A DNA stretch of 64,000 bases from Caballeronia novacaledonica (GTDB taxonomy: Bacteria > Pseudomonadota > Gammaproteobacteria > Burkholderiales > Burkholderiaceae): the NCBI RefSeq assembly GCF_900258035.1, contig NZ_OGTP01000025.1, positions 37,109-101,108 on the forward strand. The letters are read 5' to 3'. The translations under genes were made by a program, and so were the position numbers. Positions 51,366 through 62,100 of the stretch are shown here, in pieces. Each line of letters opens with the position of its first letter. The stretch's first letter is position 1. Under the pieces are notes generated by a model. That model made no database searches and was not told the origin of the DNA. It was given only the letters and a program-made list of their open reading frames with translations.

Positions 51366-52496
51366 TTAGCCAACCGAACTGGCGGGCAAGGGAGGACCGA
51401 CCGTGTTCTTCATCAACGCGTCGAGATCCTCTGGGTTGTCCGTGTAGTTGCGTCCTGTAGGCGAATGCTTGATGTCGGCTTTCGGATCGCCCATGTCTTT
51501 GTGTCCCGCAACCAATTGTGCAACGATGCAGTCCTTGTCGCATCGAGGAGCCACAGCCACCGCACCGTCCGCGCAGTGATCGACCTCGTCGGCGAAGGAA
51601 ACCGGGTCACCTGCCTCGACATCGCTGTATGCCTTGTGATGCGAACTGCGCAAACCATGCGTGCCGCTGCAACTGCCGCCCTCGAGACACATGCAGGGCG
51701 CCTTCTGATCTTCGTATTTCTTCCAGTCATCGAGTTGCCCACCCTTCTCGAATCGAACCTTGAAGAATGAACTCTTCGGAACGATATGATCGGGAGTCTG
51801 CGCGGGACAACAGCCGTGAATTCCATCCTCGGGTGTCGCGTTGAAGGGAACGAGGCGGCACCTCCTGGCTACGGAGCAAGGATCGCTGCTGGCGGCTTTG
51901 GCGCGCGTTGTCGTCGCGCCTTTCCCATATGTGAAACTGCCGCTCACTTTGGCTTCCTCGCACACGTCCTTGCCGTTTTTCTTGTAGGGCTTGTAGTCTG
52001 CGCAGTCCGTCTTCTCGTTTTCGATCATGGTTGCGCATTTCTTCTTCTGCGCCGCGGTCATCTTCTTCACGAAAGGCCACGGTACCGCCTCGTTGGCCTC
52101 GGGGCAGGCGTGATTGTCGGTCGTCATGTCCAGATGGCGCACCACGTTTTCGCCTTCCACGATGACGTCCATCGACCAGGAGGTGAAATACACCTTGCCC
52201 GATGTCGATCCGGAAATCGCGCCCTTCTTCGCTGCACATCCTGCTTCGTCGCCGGTCGACTTTTTGAAGTAGGACTGGTTTTTCAGCATGATCTCCTTAC
52301 CGGAAATCTCCACCGTCTTGCTGCCGTCGGTCGTATCTGAATCGAAGGCCGAGTTCGGATACGGCACTGGAACGCCCGGCGGCGTGGCAGGATTTTCCGG
52401 CGGAGTGAAACAGACGTCGGGCATCGCGCATATCGTCTTTCCTTCGCCGGCGCCGCAAGCCAGTTCGCGCCCGTTCGCGTAGACCTCATTGCTCAA
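51366..52496 (-). CDS. PAAR-like (DUF4150) T6SS effector with HNH/GHH-type nuclease domain
   Basis: 376 residues from a TTG at 52496, preceded by GGAGG. The resulting start MSNEVYANGRELACGAGEGKTICAMPDVCFTPP is the standard opening of DUF4150 PAAR-like proteins, so the TTG is well supported. Residues 1 to about 145 form the spike-tip domain. After a cysteine-rich linker, the C-terminal region has PDHIVPKS at 235-242, then GTHG at 278-281 and SHHKAY at 285-290, as in Tox-GHH2 endonuclease VII-like toxins such as P. aeruginosa Tse7. The likely action is DNA cleavage in target bacteria. The start overlaps the stop of the upstream gene. Confidence 0.82.
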   Translation of the reverse strand: MSNEVYANGRELACGAGEGKTICAMPDVCFTPPENPATPPGVPVPYPNSAFDSDTTDGSKTVEISGKEIMLKNQSYFKKSTGDEAGCAAKKGAISGSTSGKVYFTSWSMDVIVEGENVVRHLDMTTDNHACPEANEAVPWPFVKKMTAAQKKKCATMIENEKTDCADYKPYKKNGKDVCEEAKVSGSFTYGKGATTTRAKAASSDPCSVARRCRLVPFNATPEDGIHGCCPAQTPDHIVPKSSFFKVRFEKGGQLDDWKKYEDQKAPCMCLEGGSCSGTHGLRSSHHKAYSDVEAGDPVSFADEVDHCADGAVAVAPRCDKDCIVAQLVAGHKDMGDPKADIKHSPTGRNYTDNPEDLDALMKNTVGPPLPASSVG

Positions 52497-53530
52497 TGCG
52501 CCTCCATGCGATCCGTCGCCTGTATGACGATGGAAGCCCGAAGCCCCTCGTCCGAGCCGAGGTGCGCCAGAATGCACCGTCCCTTCAAATATTGCTTCCG
52601 ATGCGCGGCGAGCAGCACGACCAGCAACAATGGTCCTATTGCCGCTCCCGTTTCGCCGATCGACTCGGCGGGATGCCACACGTCGAAGTGCGTTCGTATC
52701 GTGCGATCGATCCGGCTGAAGGCAATGCTCGCTTCCTTGAAATAAAACTGTTCACCGGAAAGATCGCAGATCTTGAACGCCAGCTCGCGTTCGTTGCGTT
52801 CGGCGTCGCGAAGCGATTCGTTGATAGCCAGAGCCAGGCCCTCGCCTTTCATCGGCGTGTGCGAATCGATATGCGCGTGTTCCATTGCGAAACCGATACC
52901 GATGCAGCACAGATCGCCTTCGCCGCGCGGACGTCCCACCAGAATCGCGCTTCCGGCCTCGCCGGGCATGAACCCGTCCGAGTTCCCTTCCGTCAGTATT
53001 CGTTCGGCACGGTCATACGCGCTGAGAGTGCGCCATTGAATGAGGCTGTCCGCCGCGGCTATGATCACGTGCTCCACGCCCTCGTCATAGATCAGCTTGC
53101 GAGCACGTTCCAGGGCGAGCGCCGCGCCGACCCGACCTTGGGGATAGACAGAGGAACGCCGCTCGAACTTCGTATTCAATTCGAGTTCCAGCTTTTTCAA
53201 CAGGTCATCGTCGAGGTCGGCGAAGCGGCCCGGGCGGCCTTTTTCCGCCACGCACAGCAGCAGCGGAAGGTTCTTCCAGGCGCTTCGTTCGGTATCCGAA
53301 AGACATTCGCCGATTGCGCTCGCAGCCATTTTCACCAGACGCGACAACCCTCGCCACGGTTTTTCGAATGGCACCTGTTGAGACATGATCCAGTTGCCGC
53401 CCGAGTCGATGAACCGCGTCTCGGTTGGATTGCTGAGCTTGGCCCGAATGGCCGCGCAGGACGCCGGCGCCGACAACCCCACGCTCGTGACGAGGCCCGA
53501 ACTCAAGATGGCGATGGATCGGTGCGTCAT
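52493..53530 (-). CDS. Thiolase-fold (ketoacyl-synthase-like) protein of T6SS effector modules, probably inactive
   Basis: 345 residues from the ATG at 53530; an ATG at 53551 is possible. The fold is visible from AILSSGLVTSVGLSAPASCAAIRA, the GRVGAALALERARKLIYDEGVEHVIIAAADSLI segment and DGFMPGEAGSAILVG. In active enzymes the stretch before GRVGAA would be a TACAS-like nucleophile loop, but here it reads RSSVYPQ with no cysteine. The usual HGTGT loop also appears to be DLSGEQFYF. It is therefore probably a binding or chaperone protein for effector loading rather than an enzyme. It lies between DUF2169 and effector genes. Confidence 0.75.
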   Translation of the reverse strand: MTHRSIAILSSGLVTSVGLSAPASCAAIRAKLSNPTETRFIDSGGNWIMSQQVPFEKPWRGLSRLVKMAASAIGECLSDTERSAWKNLPLLLCVAEKGRPGRFADLDDDLLKKLELELNTKFERRSSVYPQGRVGAALALERARKLIYDEGVEHVIIAAADSLIQWRTLSAYDRAERILTEGNSDGFMPGEAGSAILVGRPRGEGDLCCIGIGFAMEHAHIDSHTPMKGEGLALAINESLRDAERNERELAFKICDLSGEQFYFKEASIAFSRIDRTIRTHFDVWHPAESIGETGAAIGPLLLVVLLAAHRKQYLKGRCILAHLGSDEGLRASIVIQATDRMEAH

Positions 53531-53540
53531 TGAACCTGTC

Positions 53541-54629
53541 TCACTGTGCATCGAACGGTACAGCCACGATGGGAATCGGAAACGCCACCACCCCCTTCTG
53601 CTGCCACCACTCCCTCCCCTTCCTCCCCACCAGCACCCGCGCGATCTCGAACATGTTCTTTTTCAACGGCCTTCTCACCCGCCAGCTCATCGTGAACCGC
53701 TCCATCTCCGGCTCGAACACGATCGTGTCCACGCCCGCCCGATAATCCTCCGGCTCGCCATGCTTCGGCACCACCAGCACCGGCGCCTCGAAATCCGGCA
53801 ACGCGAAGCCGCGCTTGCCATCCGCCGTCAGATTGATCAGCGTGACTTCGGCCCCGCCCACCGGCATCGTCAGTTGCTGATCTTCCGGCGCGGCCTGGTA
53901 ATACCGCTCGTCGAAATCCGGCGGCAAAAACGGGAAGTGCTTCTCCATCCATTCATCGTCGTACGTGCCCGCATAGCGATAGCGCCCCTCCCAGCCACGC
54001 CCCAGCACGCCGAACGACATCGGCCGATACACCTCGTCCGGCCGCGTCACCGGCCGGTTCAGTTCCTCCGTATTCGGCAGCCGCCGCCCGTCGACCCATT
54101 CGCGCCGCAGATGCCGGCGAAACCCGCGCCCGACCGGATTGGCCATGAACGCCGCATGCTGCATCGGATCGTCGTGCTCCTCATCGACGCCGCCGAACGC
54201 GACATCGTAGGTAATCGGCTTCGTCACGAACGGCACCGGCGCGCTCGCCTCGATGCGCGCCGCGCCCGCCTGCCACACGCGGTCGCCGATCACCGCGAAC
54301 TGCTTCGCCATGCCGCCCACGCGCAAGCCGACCGGCACGCGCGTCGCGGGCTGTCCGCCCGGCGCGTGCGCGCTGCCAAGCAGCAGCACGTCGCAGCGCG
54401 GCTTGTGCGGCGCATAGTCCACCTCGTGATACGGCGCGGAAAATCCGGGCTGGCCGGTGAAGGTATCGGCCATGACGAGCGGCAATTGCTCATCGGCAAG
54501 ACGCACGGCCTCGCCCGGCGCAGGCAGCCGGAACGTGCCCTTGATCACGACGACGAGCGACTCGCGCCCGCTCGGCTCCGTGCCCATCGTGTAGCCCGCG
54601 ACCATGCGGGTGGCGTTGACCAGTTCCAT
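53541..54629 (-). CDS. DUF2169-family T6SS effector adaptor
   Basis: 362 residues. It starts MELVNATRMVAGYTMGTEPSGRESLVVVIKGTFRLP, typical of DUF2169, followed by PHKPRCDVLLLGSAHAPGGQPATRVPVGLRVGGMAKQFAV and PVTYDVAFGG-like YDVAFGGVDEEHDDP. Family members bind PAAR-like effectors and help mount them on VgrG. Its place two genes upstream of a DUF4150 effector fits that role. It follows the DUF6484 gene by 12 bp and precedes the thiolase-like gene by 10 bp. Confidence 0.88.
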   Translation of the reverse strand: MELVNATRMVAGYTMGTEPSGRESLVVVIKGTFRLPAPGEAVRLADEQLPLVMADTFTGQPGFSAPYHEVDYAPHKPRCDVLLLGSAHAPGGQPATRVPVGLRVGGMAKQFAVIGDRVWQAGAARIEASAPVPFVTKPITYDVAFGGVDEEHDDPMQHAAFMANPVGRGFRRHLRREWVDGRRLPNTEELNRPVTRPDEVYRPMSFGVLGRGWEGRYRYAGTYDDEWMEKHFPFLPPDFDERYYQAAPEDQQLTMPVGGAEVTLINLTADGKRGFALPDFEAPVLVVPKHGEPEDYRAGVDTIVFEPEMERFTMSWRVRRPLKKNMFEIARVLVGRKGREWWQQKGVVAFPIPIVAVPFDAQ

Positions 54630-54641
54630 CTTCGTCGACGA

Positions 54642-55100
54642 TCAATTGAGTTGCACCGATCCGCCCTTGATGCGGTTCACGCCCGAAGACCGGCTCGACA
54701 CGTACGTTCCGCGTATCAGCACCTTGCCGGCCTTCGTGAGCGTGATGCTCGCCTGCCCGCACCGGAAGACGATCTCCTCTTTCGCCGTCACGACGAGACG
54801 CGCGCCGTCGGCATCGGCTTCGACCTGCGCGGGCGCTTCGTCGAGCGGCCACGCGCGCTCGGCGCGCACGCAACCGATGATCACCGGCCGCGCCGGATCG
54901 CCGCCGTCGAACATCAGCAGCACTTCGCAGCCGATATGCGCGCCACGCACATCCGGAATCGTGCGCGCGGGCAGCGCCGCGCCGCCGCTCTGTCCGGGAT
55001 AGACGACGAGCGGACACGCGCCATCGCCAGTGAATCCGATCAGCTCGCCGATCCGCACGCCGTCGATCGCCGCCGGTTGAAGGAAATCCCGTCCGCTCAT
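54642..55100 (-). CDS. DUF6484-type small T6SS-associated protein
   Basis: 152 residues from the ATG at 55100, with GGAGAG upstream. The central part IGELIGFTGDGACPLVVYPGQSGG and RGAHIGCEVLLMFDGGDPARPVIIGCV resembles a VgrG-like OB fold, and the tail ASITLTKAGKVLIRGTYVSSRSSGVNRIKGGSVQLN resembles the VgrG beta-helix start. This layout is seen in small DUF6484 proteins next to DUF2169 genes. It probably takes part in assembling or adapting the spike. Family assignment is from memory of the pattern. Confidence 0.72.
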   Translation of the reverse strand: MSGRDFLQPAAIDGVRIGELIGFTGDGACPLVVYPGQSGGAALPARTIPDVRGAHIGCEVLLMFDGGDPARPVIIGCVRAERAWPLDEAPAQVEADADGARLVVTAKEEIVFRCGQASITLTKAGKVLIRGTYVSSRSSGVNRIKGGSVQLN

Positions 55101-55158
55101 CGCGCTCTCCTCGCTGTCACGATCGTTAGACGAACGACGCATCGGCAATTTCAAACGC

Positions 55159-56181
55159 TCACTGCGGCCGCGTCCCCGCGATCAGATGAATCTGCGCGAG
55201 GCTGTCCGGCGCGAGGTCCTGCATCACCGCGAGAAAGTCCTTGCCCATCAGCCCGCGCGCGCGGCGAATCAGCAGCGGCGCGGGATTCGTCGGCTCCGTG
55301 CGTTCGAGGAACGCGCACACGGCGTCGAGCGCGGCGAGCGCGTCCTCGCGTGTCGCGATTTCGCCGAGTCGCGCCATCGCGCGATGCGGCGCCGGCTCGT
55401 CAGTCGATTTCATGGTTTCCGTCGCTCGTTCTTCATGCGCCGCCGGCGCGATGGCGCGAAACTGCGCGGCGACGTGACGCGTCGCCGTCGTCAGCGCGCT
55501 CATCGAAGGCGCGCGCTCCGCGCCGAGCGTGTCCGTCATGCGGTCCGAAAGCGTCTGCACGGCGCGCGGCAAGTCGAGTCCGTCGGTGAGGAGTCCGGGA
55601 TCTTTCGCGGCGGCCTCCGCGAGCATGCCTTCCACGCGCGGCAAGGTCGCGGCCGGCGCGCCTTCCTGCGCGGCGAGCCTGCCTTGCGCGACGAGCATGT
55701 CGCGCACCGTCAGCCGCTCGCCGTGCACGCGGCACACTTCGCATTCGCGCAGATCGTGCAAGAGCGTTTCGGCTTCCGCGAACGGCGTGTAGGCATCGGC
55801 GAGCGGCGCGAGCGCGTTGATGCGCAACGCGGCGTCGTTGTCGTCGTCGGGATCGAGCGGTGGATAAAGACCGTCCCAGTATCGTTCGACGAGACCCGTC
55901 AAGAGCCGCATCCCCGCCAGAAAACCCGCGAGGCCGTGTACGTGCGCCGCCGCGCGCGTCCACGCGAGCGCGACGCGCACATCCTTCGATCGCGTGAGCA
56001 ACGTTTCGGCCTGTTCCAGCACGTCGGTCCACGGCGGCGGCTCGGCGGGCGTGTCGAACTGGCGCTGCGGCATGCCGCGCGCGAGCGCTTCGAATTCGAG
56101 AAACGCCGCGTCGTATTCCAGATCGATGCCCGCGGGCGGCATCGTTGCGGCCGGCGCGAGAAGCGGTTCGATGTCGATCAT
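55159..56181 (-). CDS. tssA: T6SS protein TssA (ImpA N-terminal domain)
   Basis: 340 residues from the ATG at 56181. The ImpA N-terminal domain is clear: IDIEPLLAPAATMPPAGIDLEYDAAFLEFEALARG, then WTDVLEQAETLLTRSKDVRVALAWTRAAAHVHGLAGFLAGMRLLTGLVERYWDGLYPPLDPDDDNDAALRINALAPL. A shorter C-terminal domain with GLMGKDFLAVMQDLAPDSLAQIHLIAG follows a variable linker. TssA organises the baseplate and sheath polymerisation. It begins only 11 bp after the end of the large TPS exoprotein gene, and 58 bp separate it from the DUF6484 gene. Confidence 0.92.
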   Translation of the reverse strand: MIDIEPLLAPAATMPPAGIDLEYDAAFLEFEALARGMPQRQFDTPAEPPPWTDVLEQAETLLTRSKDVRVALAWTRAAAHVHGLAGFLAGMRLLTGLVERYWDGLYPPLDPDDDNDAALRINALAPLADAYTPFAEAETLLHDLRECEVCRVHGERLTVRDMLVAQGRLAAQEGAPAATLPRVEGMLAEAAAKDPGLLTDGLDLPRAVQTLSDRMTDTLGAERAPSMSALTTATRHVAAQFRAIAPAAHEERATETMKSTDEPAPHRAMARLGEIATREDALAALDAVCAFLERTEPTNPAPLLIRRARGLMGKDFLAVMQDLAPDSLAQIHLIAGTRPQ

Positions 56182-56192
56182 CGCCGCCGCGC

Positions 56193-59100
56193 TCAGAATT
56201 CGCCGCAGCCGTGCTGGCCGTTCACGACGAGGCAGTTGTTCAGATTCGGCCGCGAACGCACGCGCTTCCAGTCCGCCGCGAGCGTGTCCGCCTCGCCTTC
56301 GGCCTGTTGCAGCGCGAGGATCGGCTCGTTCGTGCCGACGCAAATGTTGATGGCGCCCAGATTGCTCTCGTACACGAAGGTCTGCTCCTGCGCCGTGAAG
56401 AGCGGCTGCAAGCCGGTGCGATTGAAGACCGCGCCCTGAAGCTGCATCGGCGTGACGGTGAGCGTGCCCGGCACCACGACGATGTCGTAGCCGACCGGCG
56501 ACGAAAACGCGCCGTCGATCGAATACGCGCCGGCAAGCGATGTCCTCGTCGCCGACGATCCGGGCGCACGCGTGACGAGAATCGCCGAGTCCGGCCGGTC
56601 GCCGCCGAGCAGCCCGCCGATATCGAAGCCGTACGGGCCGTTCGGCGCGCCTTCGCCGCGCGTCTGGTTGCCGATGGTGACGGTGGCCGTCGGCCGGTCG
56701 GCGTAGACGAAGTGGTTGCCGTTCGCGGGCACGACGCGTTGCGAAGGCTGGCCGTTCCAGCTACAGATGCCGCCGTAGACGCAGCCGTAGAAGTTCGGCA
56801 GCGCGCCGCCCGGATCGATGCCGTTGCGGTTCTCGCCGTTGCGCGTCGATGCCCACACGCGCCACGCGCCCGCGCTGAGCGTGCCGCCCGGCGCGTTGTC
56901 GAAGACGCCGTGCTCCATCACGAGGTCGATGCTGCCGCCCGCGCTCAGTTGAGACGGCGCGCCGGGCGTGCCGAGCGCGATCGCGCCGTTGCCGGAGATC
57001 GCGGTCAGATCGCCGGTCACGGCCGGCTGCGTGCCGCCGATCGTCGTGAGCGCGCCCGTCGTGCCGTCGATGCCGGCCGCGCTCGCCGTGCCGATCGCGA
57101 AACTGCCCGGCGTCGAGAACGTCACGTCGTGCGCGCCGGAAAGCGCGAGCGTTTGGACGTTGTTGCCCGCATCGGCGAGAACGAAGTCGCCGCCGCCCGC
57201 GAGCAGCAGCGTCTGCGCCTGAATGCCGCCGGGATCGGTGACCGCGCCGGACGAATCGAGCGCGAGCGTCTTGCCGGGCATCGCGATGCCCGACGGCAGA
57301 TCGATGCCCGCGCTGCCCGCGCCGGTGTTCTGGAGCGTGAGGCTCGTCGCGACGGCGGGCCGCGCGGCGCAACTGGCCCCGCCCGCGCACGGTCCTTCGA
57401 CGACGATGCGCCCGGATTGCGTCGACGAACCGAGCGCGAGCGTCTGAATGCCGGTCGAGAAAGTGCGATACGTGACGGCGTCGATGGACAGGCCGGGCGT
57501 CGCGGCTGCGCCGAACAGCGTGATCGGCACGGCGTTGGCTTGCGCGACGCCGAACGTCGCCGGATCGACGGTCGCCGGCGACACGAACAGCAAGCCGCCG
57601 GGCGTCGAAATCGATCCCGGCCCGCTGCGTCCGGCGAGACTCGTGGCCGTGCCGTCGTTCGACGCGCGCAGCGTGATCGTGCCTTGCGGCCCGGTCGTGA
57701 TCGAGAACGGCCCGGTGACGCGCCCCGCGTTGACCGGCAGCGGCACCGCGCCATACGCGATGCCCGCGTCGGCCGTGGTGGTCGAACCCGCGATCGATAC
57801 CGTGCCGCCCGGCGCGCTTGCGTCGATCGAGCCGTTCAGCAGCGCCACGCCGAAAGCAGGCGAGGACGGCTCCGCACCCGCGCCCACGTTCGCCCCGCGA
57901 ATGTCGATGGCGCCGCCCGCGCTCGCGAGCGCCGATCCATCGAGCAGCGCGACGCCCGCCGCGCCCGGCCCGCTGCCCGCGCCGTACACGTCGATGCCGC
58001 CCGCGCCGCTCGCAAGCCGCGACGCGTTGCGCAGCACGACGCCATCGCCGGGATTGACGTTCGGGCTCAGGCTTTGCCCGATCAGTTCGATGCGCCCGCT
58101 GCCGCTCACAATCGACGCGCCGTCCAGTTCGACGCCGAACGGTGCGATTGCGACCGGCCCGGCTCCGTCTCCGTTGCCGGGAAGCGGCGGCTGCGCGACG
58201 CCGTGGATCGTCACGGCGCCGCCCGTGGCGGCGGGCGCACCGGCCGGCGCGCCGATACGCGTGTCGATGTCGGCGAGGCGCAGCGTCACCGACGCGCCGT
58301 CGAAACCCGTCGCGCCGCCGCCCTGCGTGCCGAGCGTCACGCTGCCGCCGTTGGTCCGGATCGCGATGCGCGCCCCGCCCGCGCCGCTCACGATCACCTG
58401 CTTCACCGCGTCCGCGACGATATTCAACGGCGCCAATCCCGATGCGATGCCGTAGCCGATCGACACCGTATCGGCGGCGCGCATCGTGAGCGTGGTCCCG
58501 CGCGTGGCGGCGCTTTGCATCGGCATGGCGGTCGTGATCGTGCCGGCGCCCGCGTTTGCGCTCGCGCTTGCCGTCAGCGTGAGATCGCCCGTCAGCGTCG
58601 AGGCCGCGCCGAGCGTCGAAACCGGCGCGAGCGCGTTGCCGCGTGCGTCGAATACATTGCCGGCGAGCGGCGCGACGACGAGCTGCCCGAGACCTGTCAA
58701 CGACGTGTCGCCCGTGCCGGCGAACGAGACCTGCCCGATTACGTTCGCCGCGCTCGTCAACGCGAAGCGGCCCGGTCCGGCGAGCAGCAACTGGTTCGTC
58801 TGGATGCCGGCCGCGCCTTCACTGGACGGGCCGGCGGAATCGAGCGTCAGCCGGTTCATGCCCGACGCGCCCGACAACGCGATGCCCTGGCTGCCCGCGC
58901 CTGCGTTCGCTATCGACAGTTCGCCGCTGATGCCGGGCAGCACGCTCCCGCATCCCGCACCGGCGCATACCGTGCCGAGCGCGATGCGCCCCGTGTGACT
59001 CGCCGAGCCGATGTACGTATTGGCGACGCCCGCGGCGAAGCGCGCGCCGAAGGCGGCATCGAGCGTATATCCCGGACCCGGCACGCCGGGAACGCCGATG

Positions 59101-62100
59101 TTGATCGGCGCGGCATCGTCGGCGGCGACGGTGAACGACGCACCCGGCGTCACCACGCCCGGCGCGAGCACGAGCGTGCCGGCGGGAACGCCCAGGGCCG
59201 AATTGCCGCCGACCTGAATCGACGACGTCGTCGGACTGAGGTTCGATGCGCGCAAGCCGAGCGTGCGCGTCGCGGTCACGCTCGAATTCTCGATATCGAG
59301 CCCGTGCGCCGCCGACGTGCCGGACACCGAGCCGGCGAGCGTCACGTCCGAGCCGTTGACGAGCGCATTGGCGATGCTGACGCCCGCCGCGCTCGTTCCA
59401 CCGGGCACGGGCGCGCCGTTGGTCGTGCCGAGAATGGTCAGCGGCGGCGTGAACGCGGGGCCGACGTCCGCGTTGAAGAACACCGTGCGCGCGGTTCCGG
59501 CGGGGACGTCGTTGCCGATCGCCACGCCCGAGTAGCCGTTGCCGCTGCCTTCGATCCGGATGCCCGGCGTGCCGGAACTCAGTGTCAGCGTGCCTTCCGC
59601 CGCCGACAGAATCGTCACGCCCGCGCCGAGCGGCCCTTGCAGCGCGGCGACGCCGCGTATCGTGATGGCGCCGGACGCGTCGATCGGCGTCTGGCTCATC
59701 GCGACGGCGTCGGCGCGCGCGCTCCCGCCCGAGGCGAGCGACGTGCCGTCGAGGGTCACGCCGCCCTCGTCCGACGAAAAGCTGCCGAAGCGCGTCTGTA
59801 TGCCGCCCGCGCCGCCGCTGCCGCGCACCGTCACCGAGCCGGTGTTCGATTCGGCATCCGTGTTCGACAGTGCCACGCCGACGCCCGCCGCCGACGTTCC
59901 GGTGATCGTCAGGTCGCCGAGCGAGGACAGGCTCATCGTGTCCATCGACACACCGCCCGCCGTGCCAGTGCCGCTGATCGCGAGCGGCCCGGACGACACG
60001 TTCACGATGCTCGATTGCCCGCCTCCGGTCATGCCGACGCCCACGCCCGCCGACGCCGTGCCGCTGACCGACGCGCCGCTGAGCGCCGTGACGTCGGTCG
60101 CGTTCAGGAACACGCCGCCGCTCGTGCCGCGGCCGGTGAGCGTGACCGCGCCGTTCGTCGATTCGAGCGCGGCGCCGTTGACCGCGCCGATATCGACGCC
60201 CCGCCCCGCCGATGCCGTCCCGTCGATCGAGATGTTGCCCGCCGTCGAGACGGTCACCGCGTCGAGCGACACGCCGCCCGTCGCGCCGGTGCCCGTGAGC
60301 GTGACCGCGCCCGTGGTCGCCGCGATCTCGGAGTTCCCGGCGATCGCGACGCCGACGCCGGCGCGGCCCGCCGCCGGGTTCGTCGCCGGTCCGTTGCCGT
60401 TGAGGGTGATCGCGCCGCTCGGGGCGGCGGCATCCGGCACGACGGTCTGCAACGCGCCACTTAGCGGCAAAGCCACCGTGCGCGGGCTCGCATCCACCAG
60501 CGCTGCCCGAACCGCGACGACGGGCGGCGTCGGCGGCGGCGGCGTGAAGCTCATCGCGCGCGAATCGATGATTGCGCTGGCGAGCTGGACGGCCGGCGCG
60601 ATGCCGTTCGCCTGCTGCGGCACGCCGATCGTAATGAATCCGCCGTTGCTGAAAATGTTCATCGGCAAAGCCGACGTGCCGACGAGGGAAATGATCGCGG
60701 TGCCGTCCGTCAGTCCGGCCGTGTTGGCGTTGAGCACGATATTGAGCGGCCCCGTCGCGGCCGCGCTCGTGTTCGAGAACGCGACGATTTCCGCATCGGC
60801 GGTGGCGCCCGGCGCGCGCTGCGCGATGATCGATCCCGCCGCGCTCAGCGTGAGCGTCGCGGCGTTGCCGGATGTCTTCGCGATCGGCCCTTGCAGCGTG
60901 ATATTGCCCGCCTGCGTCCCCGCGGTGCCCGTGCTGACGGTGACGTTGACGCCATCGTTCAACTGGTCGTTGATCGTCTGCGACCAGATGCGCGTATCGT
61001 CGGTCGTCGCGGTGAAATCGCGGGTGGGATTTCCGTCCGTTCTGTCGTTGCTGATGACCACGTTGAACGGGTCCAGCAGCCATGTTCCGCCCGCGCCGTG
61101 CGGCGCGCTCGCGTCGATGTTGTCGCCCGGCACGTCGAGATGAAGCGCCGATGTCTCGATCAGCCCGCCATTGCCGCCGTTCGGGCCGCCTCGCGCCGTC
61201 ACCTTGCCGTAGACGCGCGCGGCCTGCGTGCCGAAGAACACGATGTGGCCGCCGTCGCCGGATGCGAGCGCGTCGGCGTTCACCTGCGCGCTCGGGCTCA
61301 TCCACAGCGCATCCGAATTGGCGATATCCGGCTCCTTGCCCGCCGCGCCGCCGCCGATGCGCACGCGCCCGCCGCCTTGCGCGCCGCTCGCGTCGATCTG
61401 CGCGCCGTCGTTCACCGCGACGTGATAGCCCGTCGCGTCGATCTGCCCGCCCTTGCCGCCAGCGGGCGCGCTGACGTCGAGATTGCCGCCGATATCCGTC
61501 TCGCCCGCCGTCCCGCCGTCGAGCACGATGCGCCCGCCGCGCGTCTCCACGCTCCTCGCGCGCACCGTGCCCGTCTGATTGAGCACGCTCGCCGTCGCCT
61601 GATCGGCGGCGCGCACCGACATCACGATCTGGCCGCCGTCCGCTTCGAACGTGCCCGCGTTGCTGACGAGCGCGTTCGCGACGCTCTTGTTCACCTTCAG
61701 CATCGTGAGGCCGTCGCCCGCGAAGTCGAGCGTGATGTCGCTGCCCGCGCCCACCGCGATCTTGCCGAGCGTCGCGCTCACGTAGCCGCTGTTGTCGACT
61801 TGCGCGCCGAGCAACGCGACCGCGCCGCCCGACGATGCCGCGATGTTCGCGCCGTTTTCGATCGACACTTTCGCGCCCGGCGCCGCGCCCTGATCGAAGC
61901 GATATTTCCCGGCGAGGAATGCGTCGTTCGTGATGCCGAGCGTCGAGGCGACGAGCGATCCCACGTTCACCGACGCGCCGCGCGCGAACACCACGCCCGC
62001 CGGATTCACGAGAAACACCTGTCCGTTGGCGTTGAGCTGTCCGGCGATGCGGCTCGCGTCGCTGCCGACGACGCGGTTGAGCAGCACCGCCTGCGCCGAA

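Noticed and set aside
56145..60464. Open frame of 1439 codons on the plus strand opposite the TPS exoprotein
   Set aside because: It is an Arg/Ala/Asp-rich shadow of the repetitive beta-helix gene, without any recognisable domain or start signal.
56900..61200. Many short repeats that could be an integron or minisatellite
   Set aside because: They follow the codon frame of the TPS exoprotein and encode the beta-helix; no conserved repeat unit at DNA level was found.
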